The translations under genes were made by a program, and so were the position numbers. Of a stretch of DNA of 64,000 bases, positions 44,000 through 53,991 are shown piece by piece. The number at the start of each line of letters is the position of its first letter. Position 1 is the stretch's first letter. The notes under the pieces were generated by a model, which was not told the origin of the DNA, did no database searches, and saw nothing but the letters and a program-made list of their open reading frames with translations. The DNA lies in the NCBI RefSeq assembly GCF_033097525.1, contig NZ_CP109907.1, forward strand, positions 4,650,001 through 4,714,000, written 5' to 3'. This DNA comes from Sphingobacterium sp. UGAL515B_05 (lineage in GTDB: Bacteria > Bacteroidota > Bacteroidia > Sphingobacteriales > Sphingobacteriaceae).

Positions 44000-45184
44000 C
44001 TAAGCAAGCGCTTTTCTTTTATTGTAAATGAGGTTTCCAACAACTGCGAAACCGATAGAAACCATGATCGCACTAAAAGGATAAATGGCACCCATGCCCA
44101 TATTGTTGGCAACAAAACCGATCAAAGGTCCGGTGATTCCTAAAGAAATATCTATAAATAGGCCGTAAGCAGCTAAAGCGGAGCCCTGTTGACTTTGGTC
44201 TACCCGTTTGATCGCTTCGACACCAAGTGCAGGGAAGACAAGTGAGAAGCCAAAACCGGTTAATGCTGCTCCTAGTAGGGTCCAAATGGGGTCGATGACC
44301 GTAGCAATAAGCAATAATCCTAAAGATTCAACAAAAAGGCTAAGTAGAGCAACTTTTAAACCACCGTATTGGTCAATAACTTTATTGAACACAAGTCTGG
44401 TTAAGATGAAGAAAATCCCAAATACCGTTAAACAAGATGCGCCGTTTTGCCAGTTGAAATGCTCATAATAAAGTGTCATGAAAGTTGATATACTTCCAAA
44501 ACCAAGACCACCCAAAGCAAGGCAGATTCCAAAGGGTGCCACTAAGAGCAATACACGTTTGAAGCTGATTGTTTCGGTTTTTTTTCGGATAACCTGATAG
44601 GGTGTTTTGGAGCGGCAATATATATACCCAAGTACACCAACAATAGATGTGAGCATGCCTAAAGCTTCATAGCTGATATGGTCTACCATAAGCACACCTA
44701 AGGGAGCGCCAATAGCCAATGCCCCATAGCTCGCTATGCCATTGAACGAGATCGCTTTGGCTGCATGTTCATCGCCAAGTTCCATCAGCGCCCAATTTAT
44801 GGGGCTGGCACCTACCAAACCCTCACCGATTCCGGTCAATAGTCTGGTGATCAACAGAAGTCCTAAACTGATAAAGGGCTGTGATTTAAATAGGAAAACA
44901 AGTAGGAGTAGGAGACCCGACAAGGCAAAAAATAGCATACTGCGTAAAACAGAAACTTTTGGTCCTTTCGTGTCAACAATTTTTCCGGCATAACCTCGAA
45001 GCAGAAAAGTAGCAATATATTGAATACTAATGACCAAACCCGCAACAATTGTGTTAAATCCTAAAGTTTGATGAATAAAAATGGGTAGGGTTGCAAGCGA
45101 TAGGCCGATGGTGAAATAACCGAGGAAAGTTAAAGAGACATAGCCTAAAATCTTTTGATTGACCTCCCGAAGAGAAACTGTCAT
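44000..45184 (-). CDS. major facilitator superfamily transporter
   Basis: A 394-residue protein with twelve predicted membrane helices in two six-helix halves. MFS motif A-like segments are present (RGYAGKIVDTKGPKVS after helix 2), and the pattern TRLLTGIGEGLVGASPINW matches the motif around helix 5. It resembles sugar-efflux and drug-efflux MFS members, but the substrate is unclear. The gene is probably monocistronic, followed on its own strand by the terminator at 43913-43949. Confidence 0.93.
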   Translation of the reverse strand: MTVSLREVNQKILGYVSLTFLGYFTIGLSLATLPIFIHQTLGFNTIVAGLVISIQYIATFLLRGYAGKIVDTKGPKVSVLRSMLFFALSGLLLLLVFLFKSQPFISLGLLLITRLLTGIGEGLVGASPINWALMELGDEHAAKAISFNGIASYGALAIGAPLGVLMVDHISYEALGMLTSIVGVLGYIYCRSKTPYQVIRKKTETISFKRVLLLVAPFGICLALGGLGFGSISTFMTLYYEHFNWQNGASCLTVFGIFFILTRLVFNKVIDQYGGLKVALLSLFVESLGLLLIATVIDPIWTLLGAALTGFGFSLVFPALGVEAIKRVDQSQQGSALAAYGLFIDISLGITGPLIGFVANNMGMGAIYPFSAIMVSIGFAVVGNLIYNKRKALA

Positions 45185-45237
45185 TTTAAAAAATTTTAGG
45201 CAAAAATACGTCTTTGGGCTTATTTTTAGAAATTAAA

Positions 45238-45489
45238 TCAATAAACAACTGTCTCTTTAATATCACAATTCTTTTCGAGCCATTGCTGATCAAATTGTTT
45301 TGGAGAAACTCTTTTGCCCTGATAGATGTAATAAATTTTTTCTGCCTCACCTTTCACTGGCGGACCGGGTATTTTGTTTACGATTTTTTCTTCAGGGCAG
45401 TCTTGTATTAATGCCTGCTCCTTATTTTGGCGGGTTTTACATGAAGTGAACGCAGCTACAACGATAAAAAGATACAATAGTTTATTCAT
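45238..45489 (-). CDS. small lipoprotein
   Basis: An 83-residue lipoprotein with signal peptide and lipobox AFTSC (Cys17), followed by a polar region with a KIYYIYQGKRVSPKQFDQQW segment. I do not recognise a family. It probably sits on the periplasmic face of a membrane. It is 53 bases upstream of the MFS gene on the same strand. Confidence 0.75.
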   Translation of the reverse strand: MNKLLYLFIVVAAFTSCKTRQNKEQALIQDCPEEKIVNKIPGPPVKGEAEKIYYIYQGKRVSPKQFDQQWLEKNCDIKETVVY

Positions 45490-45669
45490 GAGTTTAGTTT
45501 TAATAAAATAATTAACGTATTACCTGCGTGGAATGCGACATTAATTTGTGAAATAACATACAACTTTTTGAACGACTATTTGTTCTATAAAGGATATCTG
45601 AAAGGCTAGAAGCCTGATAGGAAAAGTTGACATAAGAAAAGTTAAATTGAATAATTGATTGTAGAAAAC

Positions 45670-46080
45670 ATGAGAAGAAAAGCAACAGCCCAATGGAATG
45701 GCAATCTTAAAGAAGGAAAAGGTAGTCTGACTACAGACAGTACAGCATTGGATCATACACAGTATTCGTTTTCAACCCGGTTTGAAAATGGAGTTGGAAC
45801 AAATCCTGAGGAATTATTGGCAGCTGCACATGCCGGATGTTTTACGATGCAATTGAGTGCTTATCTTTCTGAAGCTGGTTTTGTTCCCGAAGAATTAACA
45901 ACTGTATCGACAATCGTTTTCGAAAATGGTTCAATTGTGCGGTCCGAACTTGAGTTAACAGGGAATGTTCCGACTATAAGCGAATCTGAGTTTCAGACAA
46001 TAGCGCAAAAGGCTAAAGAAAACTGTCCCGTGAGTAAGGCATTCAGTTTCGAAAAAACCTTAAATGCAAAACTACTGTGA
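45670..46080 (+). CDS. OsmC/Ohr-family peroxiredoxin
   Basis: A 136-residue OsmC-type hydroperoxide reductase. The two redox cysteines are in AHAGCFTMQLS (peroxidatic) and ENCPVSKAF (resolving), separated by about 65 residues as in the family. The N-terminal strand RRKATAQWNGNLKEG and FSTRFENGVGTNPEELLAAA fit OsmC. It reduces organic peroxides at the expense of thiols. ATG 45670 is chosen over TTG 45655. A second OsmC-like gene is at 55926. Confidence 0.94.
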   Translation: MRRKATAQWNGNLKEGKGSLTTDSTALDHTQYSFSTRFENGVGTNPEELLAAAHAGCFTMQLSAYLSEAGFVPEELTTVSTIVFENGSIVRSELELTGNVPTISESEFQTIAQKAKENCPVSKAFSFEKTLNAKLL

Positions 46081-46193
46081 AAAATGGGCTATAATGAATA
46101 AAAACTTGGTCTTTTTTCGTAAAAAGGAGAAAAAGCTGTTATTTTGAATATATAACAAATAATTAGCAATATTGAGTTTTATTCAATTTAGTT

Positions 46194-46631
46194 TTGGTTC
46201 AGAAAAAGAAAAACAAGTTAAATTCAACTGCCCTTGCAGAAAAAAATCTGGAGGCTGGAAAGATATTTTTGGAAAAGTATGCAGATCAACAAGGTGTCGT
46301 TATATGTGCATCAGGTTTACATTATAAGGTATTAACAAGAGGGGCAGGGCAAATACCGAAAAAATCTGCGAAGGTCATCTGTCATTATAAGGGTGAGCTC
46401 TTAGACGGAACGGTGTTCGATAGTTCCTATAAACGGAAACGTCCCGAAACGTTCTACATCAATGAGCTTATCGTGGGTTGGCAGGAAGCGATTTCCATGA
46501 TGTCTGTTGGATCAATCTGGGAGGTTTGTCTTCCACCCAATTTGGCTTATGGAAAAGAAGAGTTGACGCCCAGAAAAGGAGGGCAATGCACCTTGATATT
46601 TCAAATTGAATTAATTGCAATTTTGGCTTAA
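46194..46631 (+). CDS. FKBP-type peptidyl-prolyl isomerase
   Basis: A 145-residue protein with a short basic N-terminal tail, a helical segment (about 15-40) and an FKBP domain (about 45-145). The domain shows VICHYKGELLDGTVFDSS, PETFYINELIVGWQEAI, PPNLAYGKEE and the final TLIFQIELIAI, all typical of FkpA/FKBP types. Residues of the active site (Tyr, Asp, Phe, Trp) are kept. The start is TTG 46194; no in-frame ATG precedes the domain. A TAGTTTTG at 46189-46196 overlaps it and may be chance. Confidence 0.9.
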   Translation: MVQKKKNKLNSTALAEKNLEAGKIFLEKYADQQGVVICASGLHYKVLTRGAGQIPKKSAKVICHYKGELLDGTVFDSSYKRKRPETFYINELIVGWQEAISMMSVGSIWEVCLPPNLAYGKEELTPRKGGQCTLIFQIELIAILA

Positions 46632-46648
46632 TTCCAGTAAAGTACATA

Positions 46649-46689
46649 AAATAAAGCCCGCATCACGTGATGCGGGCTTTTTATTTTAT
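46649..46689. terminator. strong bidirectional terminator
   Basis: AAAGCCCGCATCAC (46653-46666) is directly followed by its complement GTGATGCGGGCTTT (46667-46680), with A and T runs on the two sides. It separates the FKBP gene (+) from the TPR/gyrA operon (-). Confidence 0.92.
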
Positions 46690-46699
46690 TGAAGTATTT

Positions 46700-47872
46700 T
46701 TATTCTACTTCTTTTATTTTCGCATTGATTTCAGTTGTTTTAGCTTCGTCTTGCATAAAAATATAGTAGTTCTTTAAATTTGTTAAAGCATCTACATTCT
46801 TTGGTTGCAAAGAAACTGCTTTCTCCAAGTAAGGAAGTACTGGCTTTAATTCTGCTTTAATCTTATTTAATTCGGCATCATATTGGGCTTGCGTCAATTT
46901 TCTGTTGTTATTAACAACATTTAATTTTTCGCGTGTTTTGTTCATCAAAGTGATAGCTAAATTGGTATTTGCTTCAAAAAAGTTTGGATCGATTTCTAAT
47001 GCTTTTTTGTACGCCGCAACCGCTGCTTCATCATTTTTTGCTGAAGATTGAGCGATGCCTAAGTAATAATTTAGGCTTTTATTGTTCGGGTCTTTTGCTA
47101 GTTGTGCCGTAATTGCATCAATAGTTTCTTTCTCGTGGCCTGTAATCAGATTTAGCTCGATATTTTGAGTCATTGCTGCATTGTCATCCGGATAGGCTTC
47201 AGCCGCTTTTTTTGCATATTCAAGCGCAGAGGTCGTATCTTGCATAGATAGGTACAATTTAGGTAGGTCTACCATGATTGTTTTATGCGAAGAGAAATCT
47301 TTTCTTGGAATTAATTCTTTGTACCTTTCGATGGCATTTTTATAATCTTTATTAGATAATGCTGCAACACCACTGTAATAAGTTACTAATGTATCTCCAG
47401 GAAGGTAAGTCAGTGCTTTTGTAAAAGAACTATAGGAATCAGCATATTTTTGAGCCTGATATTCTTCTGCTCCCAAATTGAAGTTATATTGTCCTAATAT
47501 TTGTTCTGCAACATTAATATTTGCTTTATTAGCACCATCTGCATCCAATTGTTTTGCTTTTGCAATGCCATCCTCAGCCAATTTTGCCAATTCAGAAGAT
47601 TTATCTATTGTTGATAGATTTGCGTTTACTAACGCATATACTGTCCATGCTTCAGCATTGTCTTTTGTTTTGTCATTGACAACAGCTGCGTCAATAGCTT
47701 CTTTTGCAGATTTCAGATTGGGGATACCCAATTGAACCGTGCCAGCATCTTTCAATTCCTGAAATTTTGCCAGGCCAGTTTTTGCCTTTTTAATATTACC
47801 GGTTTGCGCAAAAGAAACTGAGGTCGATACAGTACCTATTGCTGCTAATAATAATAGAGATTTTAAATTCAT
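46700..47872 (-). CDS. exported TPR protein, gyrA operon distal gene
   Basis: A 390-residue protein with a signal peptide (cleavage near SFAQT) and tetratricopeptide repeats through most of its length, such as YFNLGAEEYQAQKYADSY-type pairs and YYLGIAQSSAKNDEAAVAAY and NFFEANTNLAITLMNKTREK. It should sit in the periplasm or outer membrane and bind partners. It is the third gene of gyrA-TPR-TPR, two bases after the preceding TPR gene. A terminator lies downstream. Confidence 0.88.
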   Translation of the reverse strand: MNLKSLLLLAAIGTVSTSVSFAQTGNIKKAKTGLAKFQELKDAGTVQLGIPNLKSAKEAIDAAVVNDKTKDNAEAWTVYALVNANLSTIDKSSELAKLAEDGIAKAKQLDADGANKANINVAEQILGQYNFNLGAEEYQAQKYADSYSSFTKALTYLPGDTLVTYYSGVAALSNKDYKNAIERYKELIPRKDFSSHKTIMVDLPKLYLSMQDTTSALEYAKKAAEAYPDDNAAMTQNIELNLITGHEKETIDAITAQLAKDPNNKSLNYYLGIAQSSAKNDEAAVAAYKKALEIDPNFFEANTNLAITLMNKTREKLNVVNNNRKLTQAQYDAELNKIKAELKPVLPYLEKAVSLQPKNVDALTNLKNYYIFMQDEAKTTEINAKIKEVE

Positions 47873-47874
47873 AT

Positions 47875-48975
47875 CTATTTAACTGTTAATTGATTCAATA
47901 ATAAATTCACTCTGTCCAGTTGAGATGCGTCATCAATAAGCTTATAATATTTAGCCAAAGCTTTAAGTGCATTGATATCATATGGCTTTATCTCATTTGC
48001 TTTCAACAGATATTCGATAGTCAGTTCTTGTATATCTTGGTTCGAAGGTTCCTTTAACAAAGTCTCCAGATTGATTAAACCCAATGCAAGGTTAGATTCG
48101 TAATTATTGGGATCCAATCGCAATACATTGTTATAATATTCTTTCGCTCGTTTAATATCATTGGCATTTTCATAGGAATAGCCAGCGATATAGTTCAGCT
48201 CAACATTTTCGGGCTCCAAACGGATTGCATCGGCAATGACATTAAGGATAGCATCATAGGAATGATTAGCTGAATAAACATCAATTAATCTAAAAAGTAT
48301 CTGTTTATTTTCAGGAAATATTGCATGTCCTTTTTCAAGAACGTTTAAGACATCCTGTTTAGTACCTCCAAGCGAATAAATATGTGCTAATTCAAGAAAG
48401 TAATTTGGCTTGGGATGCTCACCCTTGATCAGTTCCTCATAATATTTGATCGAGTTCATGTAATCTTTATTCTTGCCTGAAAGTACAGCAAGATTATATT
48501 TCAGATCACTATTTTTGAACCCAAGTGAATCAATGCGAAGATAAGCTTTATAAGCTTTGTCAAATTTGCCATCTTTTAAAGCCAAAGCTCCCTGATAGGA
48601 GATGGCTCCAGCAAGATTTTGACGAATATAGTCCATCTCTGCAGGAAAGTTTCGACGTGCTTTTTTTTGATCCAGAAGCTTAAGTGATTTGATGGATACG
48701 TCGATAGGATCCATTTTATAGGGCTGCTTCCTTGTTGAATCTGCAACTGCCAAGGAGCTATATACCAATGCTCTTAAAAGGTTATTGTTGACGGAAGCCG
48801 AATCTTTCTTCGATTGGAAGGCAGCGTCTGCAAACTTTCGCGCATTTTCAAGATTTTTAAATTCGCCAGTTTTGGTATATAAAGCAAAACTGTTGCTGCC
48901 CTCTTTCAGATTGGATTGGGCAACAACAGTTAAACTACTTGCAGATATTAACAATGATATCAGTAAGTTTTTCAT
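47875..48975 (-). CDS. exported TPR protein, gyrA operon middle gene
   Basis: A 366-residue protein with a signal peptide (MKNLLISLLISASSLTVVAQ) and repeated TPR helices, for example PNYFLELAHIYSLGGTKQDV and NVELNYIAGYSYENANDIKR. It starts 8 bases after gyrA stops and ends two bases before the next TPR gene. TPR genes after gyrA are a common arrangement in Bacteroidota, but no functional link to DNA topology is known. Confidence 0.88.
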   Translation of the reverse strand: MKNLLISLLISASSLTVVAQSNLKEGSNSFALYTKTGEFKNLENARKFADAAFQSKKDSASVNNNLLRALVYSSLAVADSTRKQPYKMDPIDVSIKSLKLLDQKKARRNFPAEMDYIRQNLAGAISYQGALALKDGKFDKAYKAYLRIDSLGFKNSDLKYNLAVLSGKNKDYMNSIKYYEELIKGEHPKPNYFLELAHIYSLGGTKQDVLNVLEKGHAIFPENKQILFRLIDVYSANHSYDAILNVIADAIRLEPENVELNYIAGYSYENANDIKRAKEYYNNVLRLDPNNYESNLALGLINLETLLKEPSNQDIQELTIEYLLKANEIKPYDINALKALAKYYKLIDDASQLDRVNLLLNQLTVK

Positions 48976-48983
48976 TAGACTAT

Positions 48984-51548
48984 TTATTCTTCGTTTGAGT
49001 CCGTGTTTTCTTCAGAAGTCGAATCGCCATTTTCCGTTGACTCTTCGGTCAGTTCAGACTCTTCTTCAGATTCTTCTTCACGATCGACTTTCGTAATAGA
49101 AGCGATCTCGTCGTTATCTTTTAAATTAATGAGTCTTACACCTTGCGTTGCACGTCCCATTACTCTTAATTCTTCAACAGCAATACGGATAACGATACCA
49201 GATTTATTGATGATCATTAAATCTTCGTTGTCTGTAACGCCTTTTATTGCAACGAGTTCGCCTGTCTTATCTGTGACGTTGATTGTTTTCACACCTTTAC
49301 CACCACGATTCGTTACGCGATAATCTTCGATATCTGTCCGTTTTCCGTATCCTTTTTCAGAAACGACCAACACGGTAGTTTCCGAATCATTCACACTAAT
49401 CATGCCAATCACTTCATCACTTTCAGTCGCCAATGTGATCCCGCGTACGCCCGTTGCTGTTCTTCCCATTGGACGTACAGTAGATTCATTGAATCGAATT
49501 GCTCGACCAGAACGGAGTGCCATGACAATTTCACTGCTTCCAGTAGTCAAACAAGCCTCAATTAATTGATCGCCTTCATTAATATTGATGGCATTGATAC
49601 CGTTTGCTCTTGGACGAGAATAGGCTTCCAAAGACGTCTTCTTAATGGTACCTTTTTTGGTACACATAATGATGAAGTTGTTTTCGAGATACTCCTGATC
49701 TTTTAGGTTCTTCACAAGGATAAAGGCCTTTATTTTTTCTTCTTTTGGAACGTTGATGATATTTTGAAGAGCACGACCTCTCGAGGTACGACTTCCTTCA
49801 GGAATCTCAAATGCACGTAACCAGAAACAACGGCCCGCTTCCGTAAATAGCAGCATATAGTTGTGTGCTGAAGCAGTAATGATATGCTCTGTGAAATCCT
49901 CTTCACGTGTATTTGTGCCAATTGATCCTCGACCACCGCGGCCCTGGCGTTTGTATTCGGATAATGGTGTACGTTTTACGTAACTATTGTGGGAGATTGT
50001 GATCACGATTTCTTCATCATCAATAAAATCTTCCATGCGCATATCTTCAGCAGAGTGTACAATCTGAGATCTACGTTCATCACCATATTTTTCCTTGATC
50101 TCAATTAACTCATCTTTGATGATTTTCATACGAAGTTCTTCGTCTTCCAATACAGATTTCAAGTAGTCAATTGTTTTCATCAATTCGGCATATTCCTCTT
50201 TAATCTTATCGCGTTCCAGTCCTGTTAAACGACGTAATGTCATGTCAAGGATAGCGCGAGCCTGAAGGTCGGACAGTCCAAATTTTTCCATTAATCCAAC
50301 GCGTGCATCTTCTGGTGTATCCGAGTTACGGATCAATTTGATGACTTCATCCAAATGATCTAAGGCAATTAAATACCCTTCTAGAATATGAGCACGTTTT
50401 TCAGCTTCTGCCAGTTCATAGCGTGTACGTCTAACGATGACATCATGTCTATGCTCCACAAACTCATGAATCATATCTTTCAGATTCAACAGCATTGGCC
50501 TTCCTTTAACTAAAGCAATGTTGTTTACTGAAAATGAAGTTTGTAGCGCTGTGTATTTAAACAAATTGTTTAAAACTACATTTGCATTTGCATCACGTTT
50601 GATGTCATATACAATACGCATACCCGTACGGTCAGATTCATCACGGATGGCAGAGATACCTTCCAATTTCTTTTCGTTGACCAGTTCGGCTGTACGCTCG
50701 ATCATATTGGCCTTGTTCACCTGATAGGGAATTTCGGTTACGATAATCTGCTCTCTTCCAGATTTAGTTGCTTCAATCTCCGCTTTTGCACGCATGACAA
50801 TACGGCCACGTCCTGTATTACAAGCATCTTGAACCCCGGCATAGCCGTAGATCAATGCACCTGTAGGGAAGTCTGGGCCTTTGATGTGCTGCATCAATTC
50901 GGGTACCTCAATATCACGATTATCAATAAAAGCAATTGTACCATCGATAACCTCAGAAAGGTTATGTGGAGCCATATTTGTAGCCATACCCACAGCAATA
51001 CCCGAAGCCCCATTTACCAAAAGGTTTGGAATACGCGTAGGAAGGACTGTTGGTTCTTGTAGGGAATCGTCAAAGTTATTTTGGAAATCAACAGTATCTT
51101 TGTTGATATCGGATAGCATTTCCTCGGCAATTTTCTTTAATCTCGCCTCAGTATAACGCATCGCCGCAGGTGGATCGCCGTCAATGGAACCGTAGTTACC
51201 TTGACCATCTACCAAAGGGTAGCGTAAACTCCAATCTTGAGCCATACGAACCATGGTGTCATAAACGGATGAATCACCATGTGGGTGATACTTTCCTAAT
51301 ACATCACCAACGATACGGGCAGACTTTTTGTAAGGCTTGCCACTGGTAACCCCTAAGTCCAGCATGCCATAAAGAACACGTCTGTGTACTGGTTTCATGC
51401 CATCACGGGCATCAGGAAGTGCTCTTGATACAATGACAGACATGGAATAGTCAATGTAGGCAGACTTCATCTGATCCTCGATGTTGATTGGGATAATCCG
51501 GTCGTTTGCCGGAACAAGATTGTTGTCGTTTTCTGTTTCTTCAGCCAT
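48984..51548 (-). CDS. gyrA: DNA gyrase subunit A
   Basis: An 854-residue gyrase A. The breakage-reunion domain has the catalytic Tyr132 (AMRYTEARL), and the quinolone-resistance region HPHGDSSVYDTMV has Ser93 and Asp97 at the E. coli Ser83 and Asp87 positions, the drug-sensitive state. The C-terminal pinwheel carries the GyrA box QGRGGRG. The acidic tail (rich in E, S) is present. It introduces negative supercoils with GyrB (encoded elsewhere). It heads a three-gene operon with two TPR genes. Confidence 0.97.
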   Translation of the reverse strand: MAEETENDNNLVPANDRIIPINIEDQMKSAYIDYSMSVIVSRALPDARDGMKPVHRRVLYGMLDLGVTSGKPYKKSARIVGDVLGKYHPHGDSSVYDTMVRMAQDWSLRYPLVDGQGNYGSIDGDPPAAMRYTEARLKKIAEEMLSDINKDTVDFQNNFDDSLQEPTVLPTRIPNLLVNGASGIAVGMATNMAPHNLSEVIDGTIAFIDNRDIEVPELMQHIKGPDFPTGALIYGYAGVQDACNTGRGRIVMRAKAEIEATKSGREQIIVTEIPYQVNKANMIERTAELVNEKKLEGISAIRDESDRTGMRIVYDIKRDANANVVLNNLFKYTALQTSFSVNNIALVKGRPMLLNLKDMIHEFVEHRHDVIVRRTRYELAEAEKRAHILEGYLIALDHLDEVIKLIRNSDTPEDARVGLMEKFGLSDLQARAILDMTLRRLTGLERDKIKEEYAELMKTIDYLKSVLEDEELRMKIIKDELIEIKEKYGDERRSQIVHSAEDMRMEDFIDDEEIVITISHNSYVKRTPLSEYKRQGRGGRGSIGTNTREEDFTEHIITASAHNYMLLFTEAGRCFWLRAFEIPEGSRTSRGRALQNIINVPKEEKIKAFILVKNLKDQEYLENNFIIMCTKKGTIKKTSLEAYSRPRANGINAININEGDQLIEACLTTGSSEIVMALRSGRAIRFNESTVRPMGRTATGVRGITLATESDEVIGMISVNDSETTVLVVSEKGYGKRTDIEDYRVTNRGGKGVKTINVTDKTGELVAIKGVTDNEDLMIINKSGIVIRIAVEELRVMGRATQGVRLINLKDNDEIASITKVDREEESEEESELTEESTENGDSTSEENTDSNEE

Positions 51549-51575
51549 ATGAATTTGGTTTCAATAAAACTAGTA

Positions 51576-51600
51576 AGCAAGCCCTGTAAACTGGCTTGCT
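51576..51600 (-). promoter_or_regulatory. hairpin in the gyrA leader
   Basis: AGCAAGCC and GGCTTGCT (51576-51583 and 51593-51600) form a perfect 8-bp stem with a 9-base loop, about 28 bases before the gyrA start codon. No T run follows on the minus strand, so it is not an intrinsic terminator; it could affect expression. Confidence 0.5.
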
Positions 51601-51661
51601 ACGCATGCGAAGTTACAAAAATTTAACCTCAAAAGCGAATGATTTAAGCCCTAATATACAC

Positions 51662-51690
51662 AAAAAAGACAATCTTTTATGGATTGTCTT
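51662..51690 (-). terminator. intrinsic terminator of the P1B ATPase gene
   Basis: AAGACAATC (51666-51674) pairs with GATTGTCTT (51682-51690) over a 7-base loop. Read on the minus strand it is followed by TTTTTT, just after the copA stop. Confidence 0.85.
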
Positions 51691-51711
51691 GGTACTTATG
51701 GGGTATCGTTT

Positions 51712-53811
51712 TTATTTGATTTTTTTAAAGCGGAGTCGAATCGAATTGCCTATGACAATTAAGTCTGAAAAGGCCATGCTTAAGGCTGCAAGCATAGGTC
51801 CGAGAAAGCCCACAGCGGCAAGCGGTATGGCCACAATATTGTACGCGAAGGCCCAAAATAGATTTTGTTTTATTGTCAATAGGGTATGGTGACCAATCTT
51901 TAGCAGCTTTTCAATGGATTTAAGATCATTGTTTAATAAAACCACCTTGGCCGATTGAATAGCAATATGTGTCGAATCACCGAGCGATATGCCAACATCG
52001 GCAGCAGCTAATGCCGGTGCGTCATTGATGCCGTCGCCGACCATTGCTGTAGGACCATTCTTTTTGAGTTTGGACAAGATTGCTAACTTTTCTTCGGGAG
52101 ATTTATCCCAGTATACGTCTGCAATACCGAGCTTCTGTGCAGTACGTTCACATTTGCTTTGACGGTCACCACTTAACAGAACAGGACGTATTCCTCTATC
52201 CTTGAGGTATTGTATAAGTTCTTTTGCATAAGGTTTTATTTGATCCTCAAGAATGATACCTGCAATAACGACCTCATTGATAGTTAATGTCAGGTCGTAA
52301 CGGTTTGAGTAATCTTTTTGCCCAAGTTTGGCATTGCAAATGGAATAGTTGTTTCCATTGGTATCTGTCGCAAATATGCCTTTTCCCCGTATTTCATTGA
52401 CCTCCTTGAAGATAATACGGTAGGATTTAATTTCCTTCAGTTGTTTTCGGATCGATTTGGCAATAGGGTGGCTGGAATAGCTTTCGAGCTGGGCTATGAT
52501 CGATTCAACTTGTGATTGTTCAATGCCAAATGTCTGTATTGCTTTGATATTAAAATCACCAGTCGTTAAGGTACCGGTTTTGTCAAACACCATCTGTTTG
52601 AGTTCGGACATTTCCTCAATCGTACTTCCGCCTTTAATCAGTATTCCTTTTTTTGCGGCCCTTCCTAAGCCCACCATAACAGCGGTAGGCGTCGCTAAGC
52701 CCATTGCGCAGGGACACGATACAACAAGTGTGGCTATAGCATTCATTAAGGACTGCTGCAGCGGTAATTGCGCGATAAAATAGGTGATAAAAAAAGTAAA
52801 AAAAGAGATACTCACAACAATCGGCACAAAATAAGCAGCTACCTTATCACCGAACTTTTGAATAGGCGGTTTTTTACTTTGTGCATCTTTAATTAACTGA
52901 ATAATCTGATAGAGTACACTTTTGGACCCGACTTTGGTCGCTACGATGCTGATATTACCTTCGGTCAGTAACGTACCACCAATGACAGTATCATACTTTA
53001 GCTTCTCAACGGGCATACTTTCTCCTGTCAACATGGATTCGTCTACCCAGCCTTGTCCTTCCAAAATATCGCCGTCGACAGGTATCTGATTTCCCGTATT
53101 CACTTTCAGAATATCACCGGATTTAACTTCTTTGGCCAGTATTTCTATTTCTTGATCGCCTTCGACCTTGATGGCATGCACGTCCTGATATTTAATCAGA
53201 TCTTTGATTGCGGATGTCGTTTTGGTTACCGCCCGTTTTTCGAGCACGTTTCCTAAGAAAACTAATGTAATGATCGTAGCGCATGTTTCGTAGAATTGGT
53301 AATCATGTCCAAGATGATAATACGTACCTATAAGGCTATAAATAAAAGCTGCAGTAGAGCCCACAAAAATAAGGACATCCATGTTAGGCATTTTATTCCA
53401 AAGGGATCGGAACGCGCTGATTCCGAAGTAGGAAAAGCCAATAAGATATACAGGGGTGCACAGGCCTAACTGAATATAGGGATCATGAAGTAAGGGATAA
53501 TCCGTAAACATATGACTCCACAAAGGTAGCGTAAAGGTCAAACAAATGAGGAACTTAAATTCAATTGAACGCCAGAAGCTAGGCTTCTTATCCTTACCTG
53601 CAATAACTTTGTAGCCCAAAGACTCGATACCTTTGACCAGCACAGGTATTTTTTCCACGGGGATCTCCGAAAATTTCACTTCATCTGAAGCAAAATCGAC
53701 ATATATGTCTTTTGCTCCGTTGTTTTCCAGGTATTTGTGGATTGAAATAGCACAATTTGCACAATGCATTCCGGTTACATTAAGTTCAGTCTGCACGTTG
53801 GATTCCTTCAT
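51712..53811 (-). CDS. copA: copper-type P1B ATPase
   Basis: A 699-residue heavy-metal ATPase. It has one N-terminal HMA domain with the CxxC metal site (Cys17, Cys20 in GMHCANC), then membrane helices, the actuator TGES (residues 262-265), the transport-site CPC (366-368), the phosphorylated Asp410 in DKTGT, HP in SSHPIAKS, and GDGINDAPAL. The CPC motif and single HMA domain identify a Cu+-type exporter (CopA/CtpA group); silver is also possible. No copper regulator gene is next to it. Confidence 0.93.
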   Translation of the reverse strand: MKESNVQTELNVTGMHCANCAISIHKYLENNGAKDIYVDFASDEVKFSEIPVEKIPVLVKGIESLGYKVIAGKDKKPSFWRSIEFKFLICLTFTLPLWSHMFTDYPLLHDPYIQLGLCTPVYLIGFSYFGISAFRSLWNKMPNMDVLIFVGSTAAFIYSLIGTYYHLGHDYQFYETCATIITLVFLGNVLEKRAVTKTTSAIKDLIKYQDVHAIKVEGDQEIEILAKEVKSGDILKVNTGNQIPVDGDILEGQGWVDESMLTGESMPVEKLKYDTVIGGTLLTEGNISIVATKVGSKSVLYQIIQLIKDAQSKKPPIQKFGDKVAAYFVPIVVSISFFTFFITYFIAQLPLQQSLMNAIATLVVSCPCAMGLATPTAVMVGLGRAAKKGILIKGGSTIEEMSELKQMVFDKTGTLTTGDFNIKAIQTFGIEQSQVESIIAQLESYSSHPIAKSIRKQLKEIKSYRIIFKEVNEIRGKGIFATDTNGNNYSICNAKLGQKDYSNRYDLTLTINEVVIAGIILEDQIKPYAKELIQYLKDRGIRPVLLSGDRQSKCERTAQKLGIADVYWDKSPEEKLAILSKLKKNGPTAMVGDGINDAPALAAADVGISLGDSTHIAIQSAKVVLLNNDLKSIEKLLKIGHHTLLTIKQNLFWAFAYNIVAIPLAAVGFLGPMLAALSMAFSDLIVIGNSIRLRFKKIK

Positions 53812-53991
53812 TTAATAGCATGTAATGTCTTTAGACAAAGATAGGTATTTCCTGATAATGCTTTTTACGTAAAGTAAAATTGTTTAGCTTAGCAAGCCTG
53901 TTTATAGCCTCTTGACAAAGATGAACTTCAGTATTGGGTGGGGAGCATTAAAATTGGATACACAAAAGCAACTTTAAATTTAGGGTGAAAA

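Noticed and set aside
46189..46196. TAGTTTTG as the FKBP gene promoter
   Set aside because: It overlaps the only usable start codon, so transcription would begin downstream of the start; probably chance.
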